64,000 nucleotides of DNA, taken from positions 2,790,001-2,854,000 of the forward strand of contig CP094685.1 of assembly GCA_022828425.1 (NCBI GenBank). The letters run 5' to 3'. The number at the start of each line of letters is the position of its first letter. Position 1 is the first letter of the stretch. This document shows, one piece after another, positions 27,264-35,224 of this stretch. Source of the DNA: Candidatus Thiothrix sulfatifontis. Its GTDB lineage: Bacteria; Pseudomonadota; Gammaproteobacteria; Thiotrichales; Thiotrichaceae. A program made the translations under genes and the position numbers. Below the pieces are notes generated by a model. It ran no database searches. It saw only the letters and a program-made list of their open reading frames with translations, and was not told the origin of the DNA.

Positions 27264-27337
27264 AATTATCTTCTCCCTGACAAAGCACTATTATGAGATG
27301 ATTGACGCGGTTTCGCACTCTTTACTACCATTAGCGT

Positions 27338-27577
27338 ATGAATACAAAAGCCCCTGACTTGACACTGCAAACTCAACTGGATGCCATCGAACAACGCATG
27401 GAACGCCTATTGAGCCTCGTTGAAAAATTGGCGACTGAAAATGCTGACCTGAAAAAGCAAGAAAAAACCCTTGCCCAAGAATGTCAGGCATTGCGTAACC
27501 GTCACGACAAAGCCAGCGGTCAATTAGAAGCCCTGATACAGCGCCTGAAAACCCAACCAACCGCAACCGGGGCATAA
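27338..27577 (+). CDS. Small coiled-coil protein, TIGR02449-like
   Basis: A 79-residue protein predicted to be one long coiled coil (LDAIEQRMERLLSLVEKLATENADLKKQEK). Short coiled-coil proteins of this type commonly precede zapA in gammaproteobacteria and recall the division factor ZapB, but the function is not established. It is five bases upstream of zapA. Confidence 0.82.
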   Translation: MNTKAPDLTLQTQLDAIEQRMERLLSLVEKLATENADLKKQEKTLAQECQALRNRHDKASGQLEALIQRLKTQPTATGA

Positions 27578-27582
27578 ACCAC

Positions 27583-27891
27583 ATGGAAAAAGCTATCCAA
27601 CCCGTCAATATTCGCATTCTCGACAAAGATTATATGGTTGCCTGCCCCGTGGGTGAACAAGATGCCTTGATTGCTTCTTCACGCCGCGTCGACCGCGAAA
27701 TGCGCAAAATCCGCGATGCTGGCAAAGTCTTAGGCAGCGACCGCATTGCTGTCGTGGTTGCCCTCAATCTTGCCCACGAATTAATGCACGGCAAACACCA
27801 CCACAACACAGCAGCCGACCCTGCCACACTGGAACACTTGCAAAAAATGCAGCAACGCTTGGATGCGGTACTGGATAAGCACAAAGCTTGA
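27583..27891 (+). CDS. zapA: Cell division protein ZapA
   Basis: A 102-residue FtsZ-associated protein that bundles FtsZ filaments at the division ring. The N-terminal fold is VNIRILDKDYMVACPVGEQDAL. The helix DRIAVVVALNLAHELMHGKHH and a C-terminal coiled coil follow, matching ZapA in order and length. It is directly followed by 6S RNA, as in E. coli. Confidence 0.93.
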   Translation: MEKAIQPVNIRILDKDYMVACPVGEQDALIASSRRVDREMRKIRDAGKVLGSDRIAVVVALNLAHELMHGKHHHNTAADPATLEHLQKMQQRLDAVLDKHKA

Positions 27892-27931
27892 GCATTTGTC
27901 AATTCTTCCCCTTATCCAATAATTGTAATAG

Positions 27932-27937
27932 TATGAT
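27932..27937 (+). promoter_or_regulatory. -10 element of the 6S RNA promoter
   Basis: TATGAT, six bases before the likely 5' end of 6S RNA. No convincing -35 hexamer is seen at the right distance. Confidence 0.6.
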
Positions 27938-27942
27938 CAATA

Positions 27943-28129
27943 AGAGCACCTCTGGGGGACTCGTGAGAAGATGGGTATTATCCTTGAGCCTAATTTCTTA
28001 CCCCGGGAGTGGTTGTAATGATTTGGTGTGCACGACCGCTCGACGGTAAGCCTGAAAAACATTCGCCGCACCCACTTGAACCATTGGTTCAAGGTCGAAG
28101 TCTTCCACGATTTTCTGGAGCGTGCTCCT
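27943..28129 (+). ncRNA. ssrS: 6S RNA
   Basis: About 187 nt. By recall it matches E. coli 6S RNA in several places and in order: CCTTGAGCC with ATTTC soon after, AAGCCT, and CTTGAACC and GGTTCAAGG as a self-complementary pair. The closing stem pairs GAGCAC near 27944 with GTGCTC near 28122, and the large central bubble that mimics an open promoter lies between. 6S RNA binds the sigma-70 RNA polymerase holoenzyme and lowers transcription in stationary phase. The position right after zapA is the conserved one. The usual next gene (ygfA/fau) is absent. The ends are estimates. Confidence 0.95.
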
Positions 28130-28230
28130 ACCTATCTATTCGTCGCTATTTCACTGTTATTTTGTGTTTTCTCAAACCTTGCTGAACGCCATTTGCTATA
28201 GTGTTCAAACCGTTAGGAGGAAACTAAAAC

Positions 28231-28692
28231 ATGACATTAACCCCGTTTCTCGCTGCCAGCATGGTAGCGCTCATGCTAGTAAATACACCGTTCTCACCTG
28301 TCATCGCCGCAGATGCTGCTGCCGAAACCGCCAGTAGCCAAACACACCGTTTGGTCATTCAAGTCAATCAGCGCGAAGAGGCATTTCAAGATCACGTCTT
28401 GTCCAATATCGTTAATCTGCAAAAGCATTACGGCATCGACAATATCGAAATGGAAGTGGTCGCCTATGGCCCCGGCATTTGGCTCATCACGGATAAAAGC
28501 CCATTCGTCAAACGCATTGAAAGCTTAATGATGCAAAACGTCACGTTTACCGCTTGTGGCAATACCCTCGATACCGTGCAAGAAACCAGTGGCAAACGCC
28601 CCACCCTCATTGACGGCATCGAGGAAACCCAAGCGGGCATTGCGAGAATCATTGACCTGCAAGAACAAGGCTGGAGCTACCTTAGCCCGTAA
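28231..28692 (+). CDS. Secreted DsrE-like protein
   Basis: A 153-residue protein with a signal peptide (LAASMVALMLVNTPFSPVIAA) and a DsrE/DsrF-like fold: RLVIQVNQREEAFQDHVLSNIVNLQKHYG, IEMEVVAYGPGIWLIT, and FTACGNTL. The single Cys in VTFTACGNTL sits where many family members carry a reactive cysteine. DsrE-type proteins handle sulfur in sulfur oxidisers, but this one is secreted and its partner is unknown. A consensus AGGAGG precedes the ATG by 10 bases. Confidence 0.8.
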   Translation: MTLTPFLAASMVALMLVNTPFSPVIAADAAAETASSQTHRLVIQVNQREEAFQDHVLSNIVNLQKHYGIDNIEMEVVAYGPGIWLITDKSPFVKRIESLMMQNVTFTACGNTLDTVQETSGKRPTLIDGIEETQAGIARIIDLQEQGWSYLSP

Positions 28693-29098
28693 TACATGCC
28701 GGATACGTGCAGTTGATTCCCTGACATTCACACGCCGTTTGCGCGGACTGCACAATCAAGCTCGGCATTAAACCCGATACCCCTAAGTAAGGAGCCATAC
28801 GAATCTTTACTTGCGGGTTCTCGCGTTGTTTCGCCTGCACCAATTCCGGCACATCCGTCACCACGTGGCGACCGGCTGATAGGAAAAAGGGCATGATGGT
28901 GATTACCGTTGCACCTTGATCAATGCATTGCTGAATACCGTCGGGGATCGACGGCTCTGCCAACTCCAGAAAAGCACTGCCCACGTAAGCGTAATCCGCG
29001 TCAGGTTGTTCCCCGACTTTAGCAGCAAGGGCGCGAATTTCATCGTTGGATTGCACACGGCGACTGCCGTGCGCCACAATAAGTAAAGCTTGCATCAT
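28682..29098 (-). CDS. Sirohydrochlorin chelatase-like protein (small CbiX type)
   Basis: About 138 residues, a single chelatase domain. ALLIVAHGSRR carries the metal-binding His, and TIMPFFLSAGRHVVTDVPE carries the second. Members insert cobalt, iron or nickel into sirohydrochlorin, which here could serve siroheme for sulfite or nitrite reductases. The C-terminus has four Cys in CECQGINCTYPAC, which may bind metal and is unusual. The frame runs to 29158, but the ATG at 29098 (or the next codon) starts the domain. It converges with the DsrE-like gene, overlapping by 11 bases. Confidence 0.83.
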   Translation of the reverse strand: MMQALLIVAHGSRRVQSNDEIRALAAKVGEQPDADYAYVGSAFLELAEPSIPDGIQQCIDQGATVITIMPFFLSAGRHVVTDVPELVQAKQRENPQVKIRMAPYLGVSGLMPSLIVQSAQTACECQGINCTYPACITG

Positions 29099-29179
29099 GA
29101 ATCCTTGGGTAAACCCTGTATCAACAAAGGGCGAATGTAGTAGAGTATTCAGTGTCACAACAGAGGAGAGGTAAATAGT

Positions 29180-29248
29180 ATGGGTTTACTCGCAACCATC
29201 GTGGCGGTACAAGAATGGAAAGACAGCCAACACCATGAACGCCATTGA
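29180..29248 (+). CDS. Small open reading frame (22 codons) coupled to the Nudix gene
   Basis: ATG at 29180, preceded by AGAGGAGAGGT, encodes MGLLATIVAVQEWKDSQHHE and two further residues before TGA. It ends 14 bases inside the start of the Nudix gene, whose own ATG (29235) has no clear ribosome-binding site. This arrangement fits a leader peptide that couples translation. The peptide itself could be meaningless. It is a different frame from the Nudix protein. Confidence 0.45.
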   Translation: MGLLATIVAVQEWKDSQHHERH

Positions 29249-29825
29249 TCAACTGACCCCAACCGACATTATGCAGCGCTTACAACAACGCGGCGCAGCG
29301 ACGCATGATGTCGCGCTGGATGCGTGTCGCGAAGCCGGGGTGTTAGTACCGTTTGTGCGCATGGATAATGCTTGGCATTTGCTGTTTATTCGCCGCCCCA
29401 AGTCGGTGCGCGATTATCACAGTGGGCAAGTCGCTTTTGCTGGGGGCAAACGTGACCCTGAAGATGCTGACCTGACCGCTACCGCTTTGCGCGAAGCACA
29501 CGAAGAAATCGGTATTTTGCCGCACGATGTGGCCATTCTAGGGCAACTCAGCCCGCATCACAGCGTGAGCCGCTTTCAAATTGTGCCAACCGTTGCCCAC
29601 GTACCTTGGCCTTATGAACTGATACTTAGCCCGCAAGAAGTCGCCCGCGCGTTCACCATTCCGCTGCATTGGCTGGCACAACCGCAACACCACCAAATAG
29701 ATTATCGCCAGTTAGCTGACGTAACAGAGCCGATACCGATGGTGTACTTTCAAGAATACGATGGTGAAGTTTTATGGGGTGCGACAGCTAGAATCACGCT
29801 ATCATTGCTGGCTTGCTTGCAATAG
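29235..29825 (+). CDS. nudL: CoA pyrophosphatase-like Nudix hydrolase
   Basis: A 196-residue protein. The Nudix box is GGKRDPEDADLTATALREAH followed by EEIGI, matching GX5EX7REUXEEXGU. The preceding RRPKSVRDYHSGQVAFAGG is typical of the NudL/YeaB group that hydrolyses coenzyme A and related nucleotides. The start is in frame with the domain and lies within the small upstream reading frame, suggesting coupling. The gene symbol follows the closest group and is not proven. Confidence 0.85.
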   Translation: MNAIDQLTPTDIMQRLQQRGAATHDVALDACREAGVLVPFVRMDNAWHLLFIRRPKSVRDYHSGQVAFAGGKRDPEDADLTATALREAHEEIGILPHDVAILGQLSPHHSVSRFQIVPTVAHVPWPYELILSPQEVARAFTIPLHWLAQPQHHQIDYRQLADVTEPIPMVYFQEYDGEVLWGATARITLSLLACLQ

Positions 29826-29840
29826 GTATCTTAAAAGATA

Positions 29841-29961
29841 CGCCCACAGCAAGAACACGAGGAGAGAGAGGAGGAGGAGAGAAATCCCTCAATGTCCGTG
29901 CGCTGTGGGCGCTTGCAAATGATTCAGAAGCTAGGAGGAGGAGGAGAGAAACCCTGAATCA
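29841..29961 (+). ncRNA. Candidate small RNA with two GGA-rich hairpin loops
   Basis: Two hairpins lie side by side after the Nudix gene. The first has a perfect 10-bp stem (CGCCCACAGC 29841-29850 with GCTGTGGGCG 29902-29911). The second has a perfect 8-bp stem (TGATTCAG 29920-29927 with CTGAATCA 29954-29961). Both loops contain the identical 16-mer AGGAGGAGGAGAGAAA (29869-29884 and 29936-29951), while the stems are unrelated. Repeated GGA in exposed loops is the hallmark of CsrA/RsmA-binding small RNAs. A short GTATCT/AGATAC hairpin precedes. No clear promoter or terminator is seen, so it could be a processed 3' UTR. The 236 bp between the neighbouring convergent genes hold no supported protein gene. 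Confidence 0.5.
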
Positions 29962-30061
29962 CTCATGTTGCAATGCAATAAATAATAGGGATTTTTGCCT
30001 AAACGAACAAGCTATAATTTCTCAACGCACTGGTTAGGAAAACTAACCCACACCTTGGCAT

Positions 30062-30805
30062 TCAATGTGACAATATTTTCGCCAAAAATGCTTGGGTACG
30101 CGCGTTGCGTGGACGATTAAAAAAATCGTGCGGGTTGTTTTCTTCCACAATCTGCCCGGCATCCATGAAGATCACCCGATCGGCTACCGATTTAGCGAAA
30201 CCCATTTCGTGCGTCACACACAGCATGGTGATGCCCTGCTCGGCTAATTCGCTCATCACCTCCAACACTTCTTTGATCATTTCCGGGTCAAGGGCAGAAG
30301 TGGGTTCGTCGAAAAGCAAAACTTGTGGCGTTAAACACAACGCGCGGGCAATCGCAACGCGCTGTTGTTGCCCGCCGGAGAGTTGCAGTGGGTATTTGTG
30401 TGCTTGTTCCGCGATCTGCACGCGCTGTAGTTGTGCCATAGCACGTTCTTCTGCGGCGGTTTTGGAGAATTTATTCACCTGAATCGGCGCGAGGGTGAGG
30501 TTTTCTAACACGGTCAAATGCGGGAACAAGTTGAATTGCTGGAAGACCATGCCGACTTTGCGGCGGACTTCGTGCAGCACTTTCACGTCATCGCTGAGTT
30601 CCAGCCCATCAACCGTGAGCTTGCCTTGTTGATGGGCTTCCAAGCGGTTAATGCAGCGGATTAAAGTGGATTTGCCGGAACCGGAAGGGCCGCAAATGAC
30701 AATGCGTTCGCCCTTGCGAACCTGCAAGTCGATGTCGCGCAGGGCGTGGAACTGGTTGCCGTACCATTTATTAACTTTGGCGAATTCGATCATGTAATCG
30801 GACAT
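30062..30805 (-). CDS. aapP: General amino-acid ABC transporter, ATP-binding protein AapP
   Basis: About 247 residues, the ATPase of a polar amino-acid importer. Walker A is GPSGSGKST, the Q-loop is [17 protein letters not shown], the signature is [15 protein letters not shown], Walker B is [14 protein letters not shown], and the H-loop is CVTHEMGFA. The start may be ATG 30805 or an earlier GTG at 30817. It is the last gene of the aap cluster, separated from the permease aapM by a beta-helix gene. Confidence 0.92.
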   Translation of the reverse strand: MSDYMIEFAKVNKWYGNQFHALRDIDLQVRKGERIVICGPSGSGKSTLIRCINRLEAHQQGKLTVDGLELSDDVKVLHEVRRKVGMVFQQFNLFPHLTVLENLTLAPIQVNKFSKTAAEERAMAQLQRVQIAEQAHKYPLQLSGGQQQRVAIARALCLTPQVLLFDEPTSALDPEMIKEVLEVMSELAEQGITMLCVTHEMGFAKSVADRVIFMDAGQIVEENNPHDFFNRPRNARTQAFLAKILSH

Positions 30806-30834
30806 TAATGCACTCACTTATCCGTTTGTATGGT

Positions 30835-32265
30835 CTAACGATACAAAAAAAGGTTCTTCAACTTGTTACCTGTCACCCCTATTTTAGCGGCTGCTATATA
30901 CATATTACTAGGAGCATCCGCAAAAAACGTATTGTTACTCAATTTCTGAGTCTCCAGAATCGCCACAATATCAAAGTTCTGCTTATCTTCTTCTTTGCTG
31001 GAAATAGCCACCGTATTACCACTGAACGTAATACGTTTACCACGCAAAAACAATCGATACCATGTATGACTACTGGGCGCATCCAGTTTAAACTGGCAAC
31101 CGGATACCTGCACATTGGGAGTATCCCCAACCATCAACAACACCGCCTGTGCAGACTGAGAAGATTTGAACTGACACTTGCTGACTTTCGTCAACGTTGC
31201 ATCTTCACTATAAGTATAGCTAGGCCACAACGCCACTTCGTCGAAATAACAACCGGTGAACGTGATATTAGTAGCGGCAGGCACAACAGCCGCATCCGCT
31301 TTCTTACTATTTTTAAACAAACAATTGCTCAATTGTACGGGGTTTTGGGTGGAATACTTGTCGGTGGCGACGAACTCAAACCCTTCATTATCCACAAAGC
31401 GGCAATTGTCAAAGGTAATATTACCGGTCGAATGATCACCTTTAATCGTCCCTGACGGATCATCATGCCGGTAATTTGGCTCAATATCGACACCCGCAGC
31501 AGGTGAATGCGACCCATACAGCCCCGTATCCCCGGTATTGCTGAACGTACAATTGCGAAACGTCGCATAACGCAACTGGATAATACTCACACCTTGGCGG
31601 GCATTGCGGTCAAATACGCAATTTGTCACTGTCAGGTATTGGGTAACTTTAAAGTTGTTGATCTTACCGGCTTCCTGTACATACAAGCCATCAGTACAAC
31701 AATGGTGAAGGTTAATATTGGTCAGTGCCACTTTATAGCAGCCGCTCAGGGAAATGCCACAAGATGCGCCTTCTGCGGTAGCCTGCTTGGTAATAGTACC
31801 AGCACCACCATCCAAGGTCAGTCCATCAATACTGAGGTTTTTGCAGCTAGTAAACGTCAATCCGACACTATCATGATAAGAATAGCTAAAACCTTCATAC
31901 TCCCAATCAGCGGTTCTCACCCATCCCCCGTCGCAAACAATCTGGGCGTTCTGCCCGGAAATGGATACGTTGGTGCAATTGCTAAGCGTCAAATCCGTCA
32001 CCTTATTGGCAAACTGCCCGTCAGATACCTTGTGTACCCCAATCCGATAAACACCGGGCGGAAAATATAAGACGCCTGTACGTTGCTTATTGATCTGAGC
32101 GAACGCCCGCTGCAAGGCAAGATAATCATCGGTTATCCCATTCCCCAACGCACCGTATTGTTTGACATTGACTACCGGTAATTTTGCCGCAGATGCCGCC
32201 TGAGCATCGCTCAACAAACCCGCCAAACCTAAACCAGCATACAGATGAAATGTTCGTCTATGCAT
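30835..32265 (-). CDS. Secreted right-handed beta-helix protein (pectate-lyase-3 type)
   Basis: A 476-residue protein. An N-terminal signal-like segment (TFHLYAGLGLAGLLSDAQAASA) has a basic MHRRT start that recalls Tat or Sec export. The mature part opens VNVKQYGALGNGITDDYLALQ, the usual entry to pectate-lyase-3/GH28-like beta-helices. Many short turns with Asn and Cys ladders follow (LTLSNCTNVSISG, FRNCTFSNTGDTG). Such folds bind or cleave polysaccharides, and no catalytic triad can be assigned. The ATG has GGGGGAG nearby. It sits between aapM and aapP on the same strand with short gaps (27 and about 29 bp), so it is probably co-transcribed with the transporter. Confidence 0.8.
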   Translation of the reverse strand: MHRRTFHLYAGLGLAGLLSDAQAASAAKLPVVNVKQYGALGNGITDDYLALQRAFAQINKQRTGVLYFPPGVYRIGVHKVSDGQFANKVTDLTLSNCTNVSISGQNAQIVCDGGWVRTADWEYEGFSYSYHDSVGLTFTSCKNLSIDGLTLDGGAGTITKQATAEGASCGISLSGCYKVALTNINLHHCCTDGLYVQEAGKINNFKVTQYLTVTNCVFDRNARQGVSIIQLRYATFRNCTFSNTGDTGLYGSHSPAAGVDIEPNYRHDDPSGTIKGDHSTGNITFDNCRFVDNEGFEFVATDKYSTQNPVQLSNCLFKNSKKADAAVVPAATNITFTGCYFDEVALWPSYTYSEDATLTKVSKCQFKSSQSAQAVLLMVGDTPNVQVSGCQFKLDAPSSHTWYRLFLRGKRITFSGNTVAISSKEEDKQNFDIVAILETQKLSNNTFFADAPSNMYIAAAKIGVTGNKLKNLFLYR

Positions 32266-32292
32266 AACTCCCCCAATTATTAATCAATAGTT

Positions 32293-33345
32293 TTATTGCG
32301 CCGTCCCCCGATTCACCTGCCGCTCGACCCACTGGCTATAACGTGACAAGCTGAAACAGAACCCAAAATAAATCGCCGCAATAAACAAATACCCTTCCAG
32401 CTTATACGCCATCCAATTGGAATCACTGTTCACGGCGAGATCCAGCGAGCCAGTCAGTTCGTACAGGCTCACAATCGTCACCAGCGAGGTATCTTTGAAG
32501 GTGGAAATGAAGTTATTCATGATCCCCGGCACAACCGTTGCCAAGGCTTGCGGCAAAATAATCTTGCGTTGCATCTGCCAATACGTCAGCCCCAACGAGG
32601 ATGCCGCCTCGTATTGCCCACGCGGAATCGCCTGCAAACCACCGCGAATCACTTCCGCCAAATACGCCGCCGCAAACAAAATCATTGCCACCAATACGCG
32701 CAGCAATACATCAATCGAAAAACCTTCCGGCATAAACAGCGGAAACAGGAAAGATGCCATAAACAACACCGAAATCAGCGGCACACCGCGAATTAATTCC
32801 ACATAAACCGTGCACAGCGTTCTGATAATCGGTAAAGCTGACATGCGCCCCAATGCCAGCAAGATCGACAATGGAAATGCCCCCACCACCGATAATGATG
32901 CCAGCAAAATAGTCAATGGCAAACCGCCCCATTGATCGGTTGTCACCACACTCAAGCCGAAGACACCACCGTGCATCAGGGTGAAAAATACCGCTAATAC
33001 CCCAAGCCACAACGCCGCCAACCACGGCTTCCAAAATAGACGCATACAACTTGCCAGCAATAATGCCATCAGCAACAACGTCGCCGCGAAGGGTCGCCAC
33101 TGCTCTACAAACGGGTAACGCCCGAAAATAATCACACGATACTTTTCTGTGATCACGCCCCAGCACGCGCCCGTACCACGCGCTGCGTTGCACTGTTCTG
33201 CATCGGCTGCCCACACCGCATGATGGATACCCCAACCCCATGCTTGAGTGAAGGCATACCACAATAATGCGCCCAATAACAGCGTAACAGTGCTATTAAA
33301 CACATTATTGAAGAGGTTAATACGAATAATATTAATAAAAGCCAT
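32293..33345 (-). CDS. aapM: General amino-acid ABC transporter, permease AapM
   Basis: A 350-residue inner-membrane permease with about eight membrane helices. The large periplasmic insertion after the first helix (residues about 36-75, with Cys pairs) and the EAA loop GQYEAASSLGLTYWQMQRKIILPQA are typical of AapM. It pairs with AapQ, and AapP energises uptake. Its start is six bases after the stop of the SUMF1-fold gene. Confidence 0.92.
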   Translation of the reverse strand: MAFINIIRINLFNNVFNSTVTLLLGALLWYAFTQAWGWGIHHAVWAADAEQCNAARGTGACWGVITEKYRVIIFGRYPFVEQWRPFAATLLLMALLLASCMRLFWKPWLAALWLGVLAVFFTLMHGGVFGLSVVTTDQWGGLPLTILLASLSVVGAFPLSILLALGRMSALPIIRTLCTVYVELIRGVPLISVLFMASFLFPLFMPEGFSIDVLLRVLVAMILFAAAYLAEVIRGGLQAIPRGQYEAASSLGLTYWQMQRKIILPQALATVVPGIMNNFISTFKDTSLVTIVSLYELTGSLDLAVNSDSNWMAYKLEGYLFIAAIYFGFCFSLSRYSQWVERQVNRGTAQ

Positions 33346-33351
33346 GCAATT

Positions 33352-34170
33352 TCACTTTAATGCGGGCGAAACAACCATGCGAAACCCGACGTGGCAGGAA
33401 CGGTCTTCGGACGCGCCATAGTCACGACCGGCAGAACGCAACCCGAACGGCGAGCTGAACCACGAGCCACCACGCACCACACGGCGGCTACAGTTGCCAC
33501 CGTACCATGCCGAACCGTCTGTAGGCGCATTGGCATAATTATCCCAACAATCTTGACACCACTCCCACACATTGCCGTGCATTTGATACAACGCCCACGG
33601 GTTAGGTGAAAACGCCTTCACCGGAACCGTCGTTTGCCGGTATTCGCCCGTGCTACCGCCACCGGCATAAGCGTAATTGCCATCGTAATTGGCTTGATCG
33701 GTTGAAATACCGTCTCCAAACGAAAATACACTGCGGGTACCGGCACGGCAAGCGTATTCCCATTCCGCTTCACTGGGTAAACGCACCACCATTTCTACCA
33801 AAAAATGATTCGCACGTTGTAGAAAAATTTGCACATCATCCCAGCTAACACGTTCGACAGGTTTTTCCAGATCGTCAGTAAAGTTCGCGGGGTTAGCGCC
33901 CATTACTGCCAACCATAAGGCTTGGGTGCACGCAGTATCCGCGATCCAAAAACCTTGCTGAAAAGTAACGCTGTGCTGAGTTTCATCACGGCTACGCTCC
34001 GCTTCAGATTCAGGTGACCCCATCAAAAAATTTCCTGATGGCAAAAATCGAAAACGTTGTTTCACGCCATGCAGCACCAAGTCAGCGTAACGACCGTAAT
34101 AATCTTGCCCTGTTTGCCCTGCCCAAGTGATTTGATTAGCATCCGCACTGTTAGTTAATTCATCATTCAT
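33352..34170 (-). CDS. SUMF1/formylglycine-generating-enzyme-fold protein without the FGE cysteines
   Basis: A 272-residue protein of the SUMF1 (FGE-sulfatase) fold: FLMGSPESEAERSRDETQHSV, then RVSWDDVQIFLQRAN, LPSEAEWEYACRAGT, YQMHGNVWEWCQDCWDNY, RRVVRGGSWFSSPFGLRSAGR and HVGFRMVV. True formylglycine-generating enzymes use two Cys in the segment after RGGSW. Here both places are other residues (SSPFG), so formylglycine synthesis is unlikely. No signal peptide is visible. Related proteins are partners of other enzymes or iron-dependent sulfoxide synthases, but the iron-binding HX3HXE of EgtB is not seen. No sulfatase gene is in the window. It lies inside the aap cluster. Confidence 0.85.
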   Translation of the reverse strand: MNDELTNSADANQITWAGQTGQDYYGRYADLVLHGVKQRFRFLPSGNFLMGSPESEAERSRDETQHSVTFQQGFWIADTACTQALWLAVMGANPANFTDDLEKPVERVSWDDVQIFLQRANHFLVEMVVRLPSEAEWEYACRAGTRSVFSFGDGISTDQANYDGNYAYAGGGSTGEYRQTTVPVKAFSPNPWALYQMHGNVWEWCQDCWDNYANAPTDGSAWYGGNCSRRVVRGGSWFSSPFGLRSAGRDYGASEDRSCHVGFRMVVSPALK

Positions 34171-34262
34171 GAGCAGCCTTGTTAATATGGAACAACAAAA
34201 GCTTGTATAGCAGAATGTGGGGTGGAAAAACAGAGCTTATCTACTGAGGCACAAGTGACGCG

Positions 34263-35216
34263 TCAACGCTCCTTAATCGCCGCATGACGGTTATAAGCAT
34301 TCATCAACAGCGACGTGAGCAGGGAAAGTGTTAAGTAAACCGCCATAATTACTGCAATGCACTCCACCGCCCGCCCGGTCTGGTTGAGCGAGGTATTCGC
34401 AATCGACACCAGTTCCGGATAACCCACCGCCACTGCCAGCGAAGAGTTTTTGGTCAGATTCAAATACTGATTGGTCAACGGCGGAATAATCACCCGCAAC
34501 GCTTGCGGCAACTGAATCAAACGCATGGATTGAGTCCGACTCAAGCCCAATGCCATTGCCGCCTCATGCTGTCCACGCGGCACAGAAGCAATGCCACTGC
34601 GCACGATTTCCGCAATATATGACGCGGTATAAATCACCAACCCCAACAATAACGCCAGAAATTCCGGCGAGACATTAATCCCGCCTTTAATGCCAAATCC
34701 TGCTTTGAGCGGCATGTCTCCAAACCACGGCAAAGTTAAGCCTGCTTTAGTGAGAAACATGCCAAGAAAAGGTTCGGCTTCCCGCGCAGTTGGCAAAAAC
34801 TCGACCAACAACAGATACCACATCAACAATTGCAGCAGCAGCGGAACATTGCGGAAGATTTCCACATACGTCAGGCACAAACCACGAATCAGAATATTTT
34901 GGGAAAAACGCCCTACCCCCAGCAATACACCGAGGATGGTGGTGAGAATAATGCCAACGAGAGCAACTTTTAGGGTATTACCCAAGCCGGTGAGGAAAGC
35001 TTTCCAATAAGGTTGCGTCGACTCAAACCCGAACAGGCTTTCGCTAATATCAAATCCGGCAGGTTGCGCGAGAAAACCGAAACCGCTTTGGATACCACGG
35101 GTACGCATGTTTTCCAGCGTATTGTCGGCGAGGATAGCAACGCATAACGCCACTAGCAGCAACGCGGCAAGCTGGTAAAACCAACCGCGTATTTTTTGAT
35201 TGCGCCAGAGGGTCAT
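34263..35216 (-). CDS. aapQ: General amino-acid ABC transporter, permease AapQ
   Basis: A 317-residue inner-membrane permease. The N-terminal WRNQKIRGWFYQ and the periplasmic segment NTLENMRTRGIQSGFGFL are hallmarks of AapQ, and the EAA loop is GQHEAAMALGLSRTQSMRLIQLPQA. It is shorter than some AapQ proteins (about 400 residues by recall). The frame runs to 35267 inside aapJ. The ATG at 35216 is chosen because it starts the conserved N-terminus eight bases after the aapJ stop. Confidence 0.92.
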   Translation of the reverse strand: MTLWRNQKIRGWFYQLAALLLVALCVAILADNTLENMRTRGIQSGFGFLAQPAGFDISESLFGFESTQPYWKAFLTGLGNTLKVALVGIILTTILGVLLGVGRFSQNILIRGLCLTYVEIFRNVPLLLQLLMWYLLLVEFLPTAREAEPFLGMFLTKAGLTLPWFGDMPLKAGFGIKGGINVSPEFLALLLGLVIYTASYIAEIVRSGIASVPRGQHEAAMALGLSRTQSMRLIQLPQALRVIIPPLTNQYLNLTKNSSLAVAVGYPELVSIANTSLNQTGRAVECIAVIMAVYLTLSLLTSLLMNAYNRHAAIKER

Positions 35217-35224
35217 TAACACGT

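Noticed and set aside
28130-28230. ygfA/fau (5-formyltetrahydrofolate cyclo-ligase) expected after 6S RNA
   Set aside because: No matching frame is present. The next gene is a secreted DsrE-like protein.
29813-30037. Arginine-rich 74-codon frame over the GGA-rich hairpins
   Set aside because: It has no ribosome-binding site and a composition dictated by the GGA runs. Perfect stems with a shared loop explain the sequence better.
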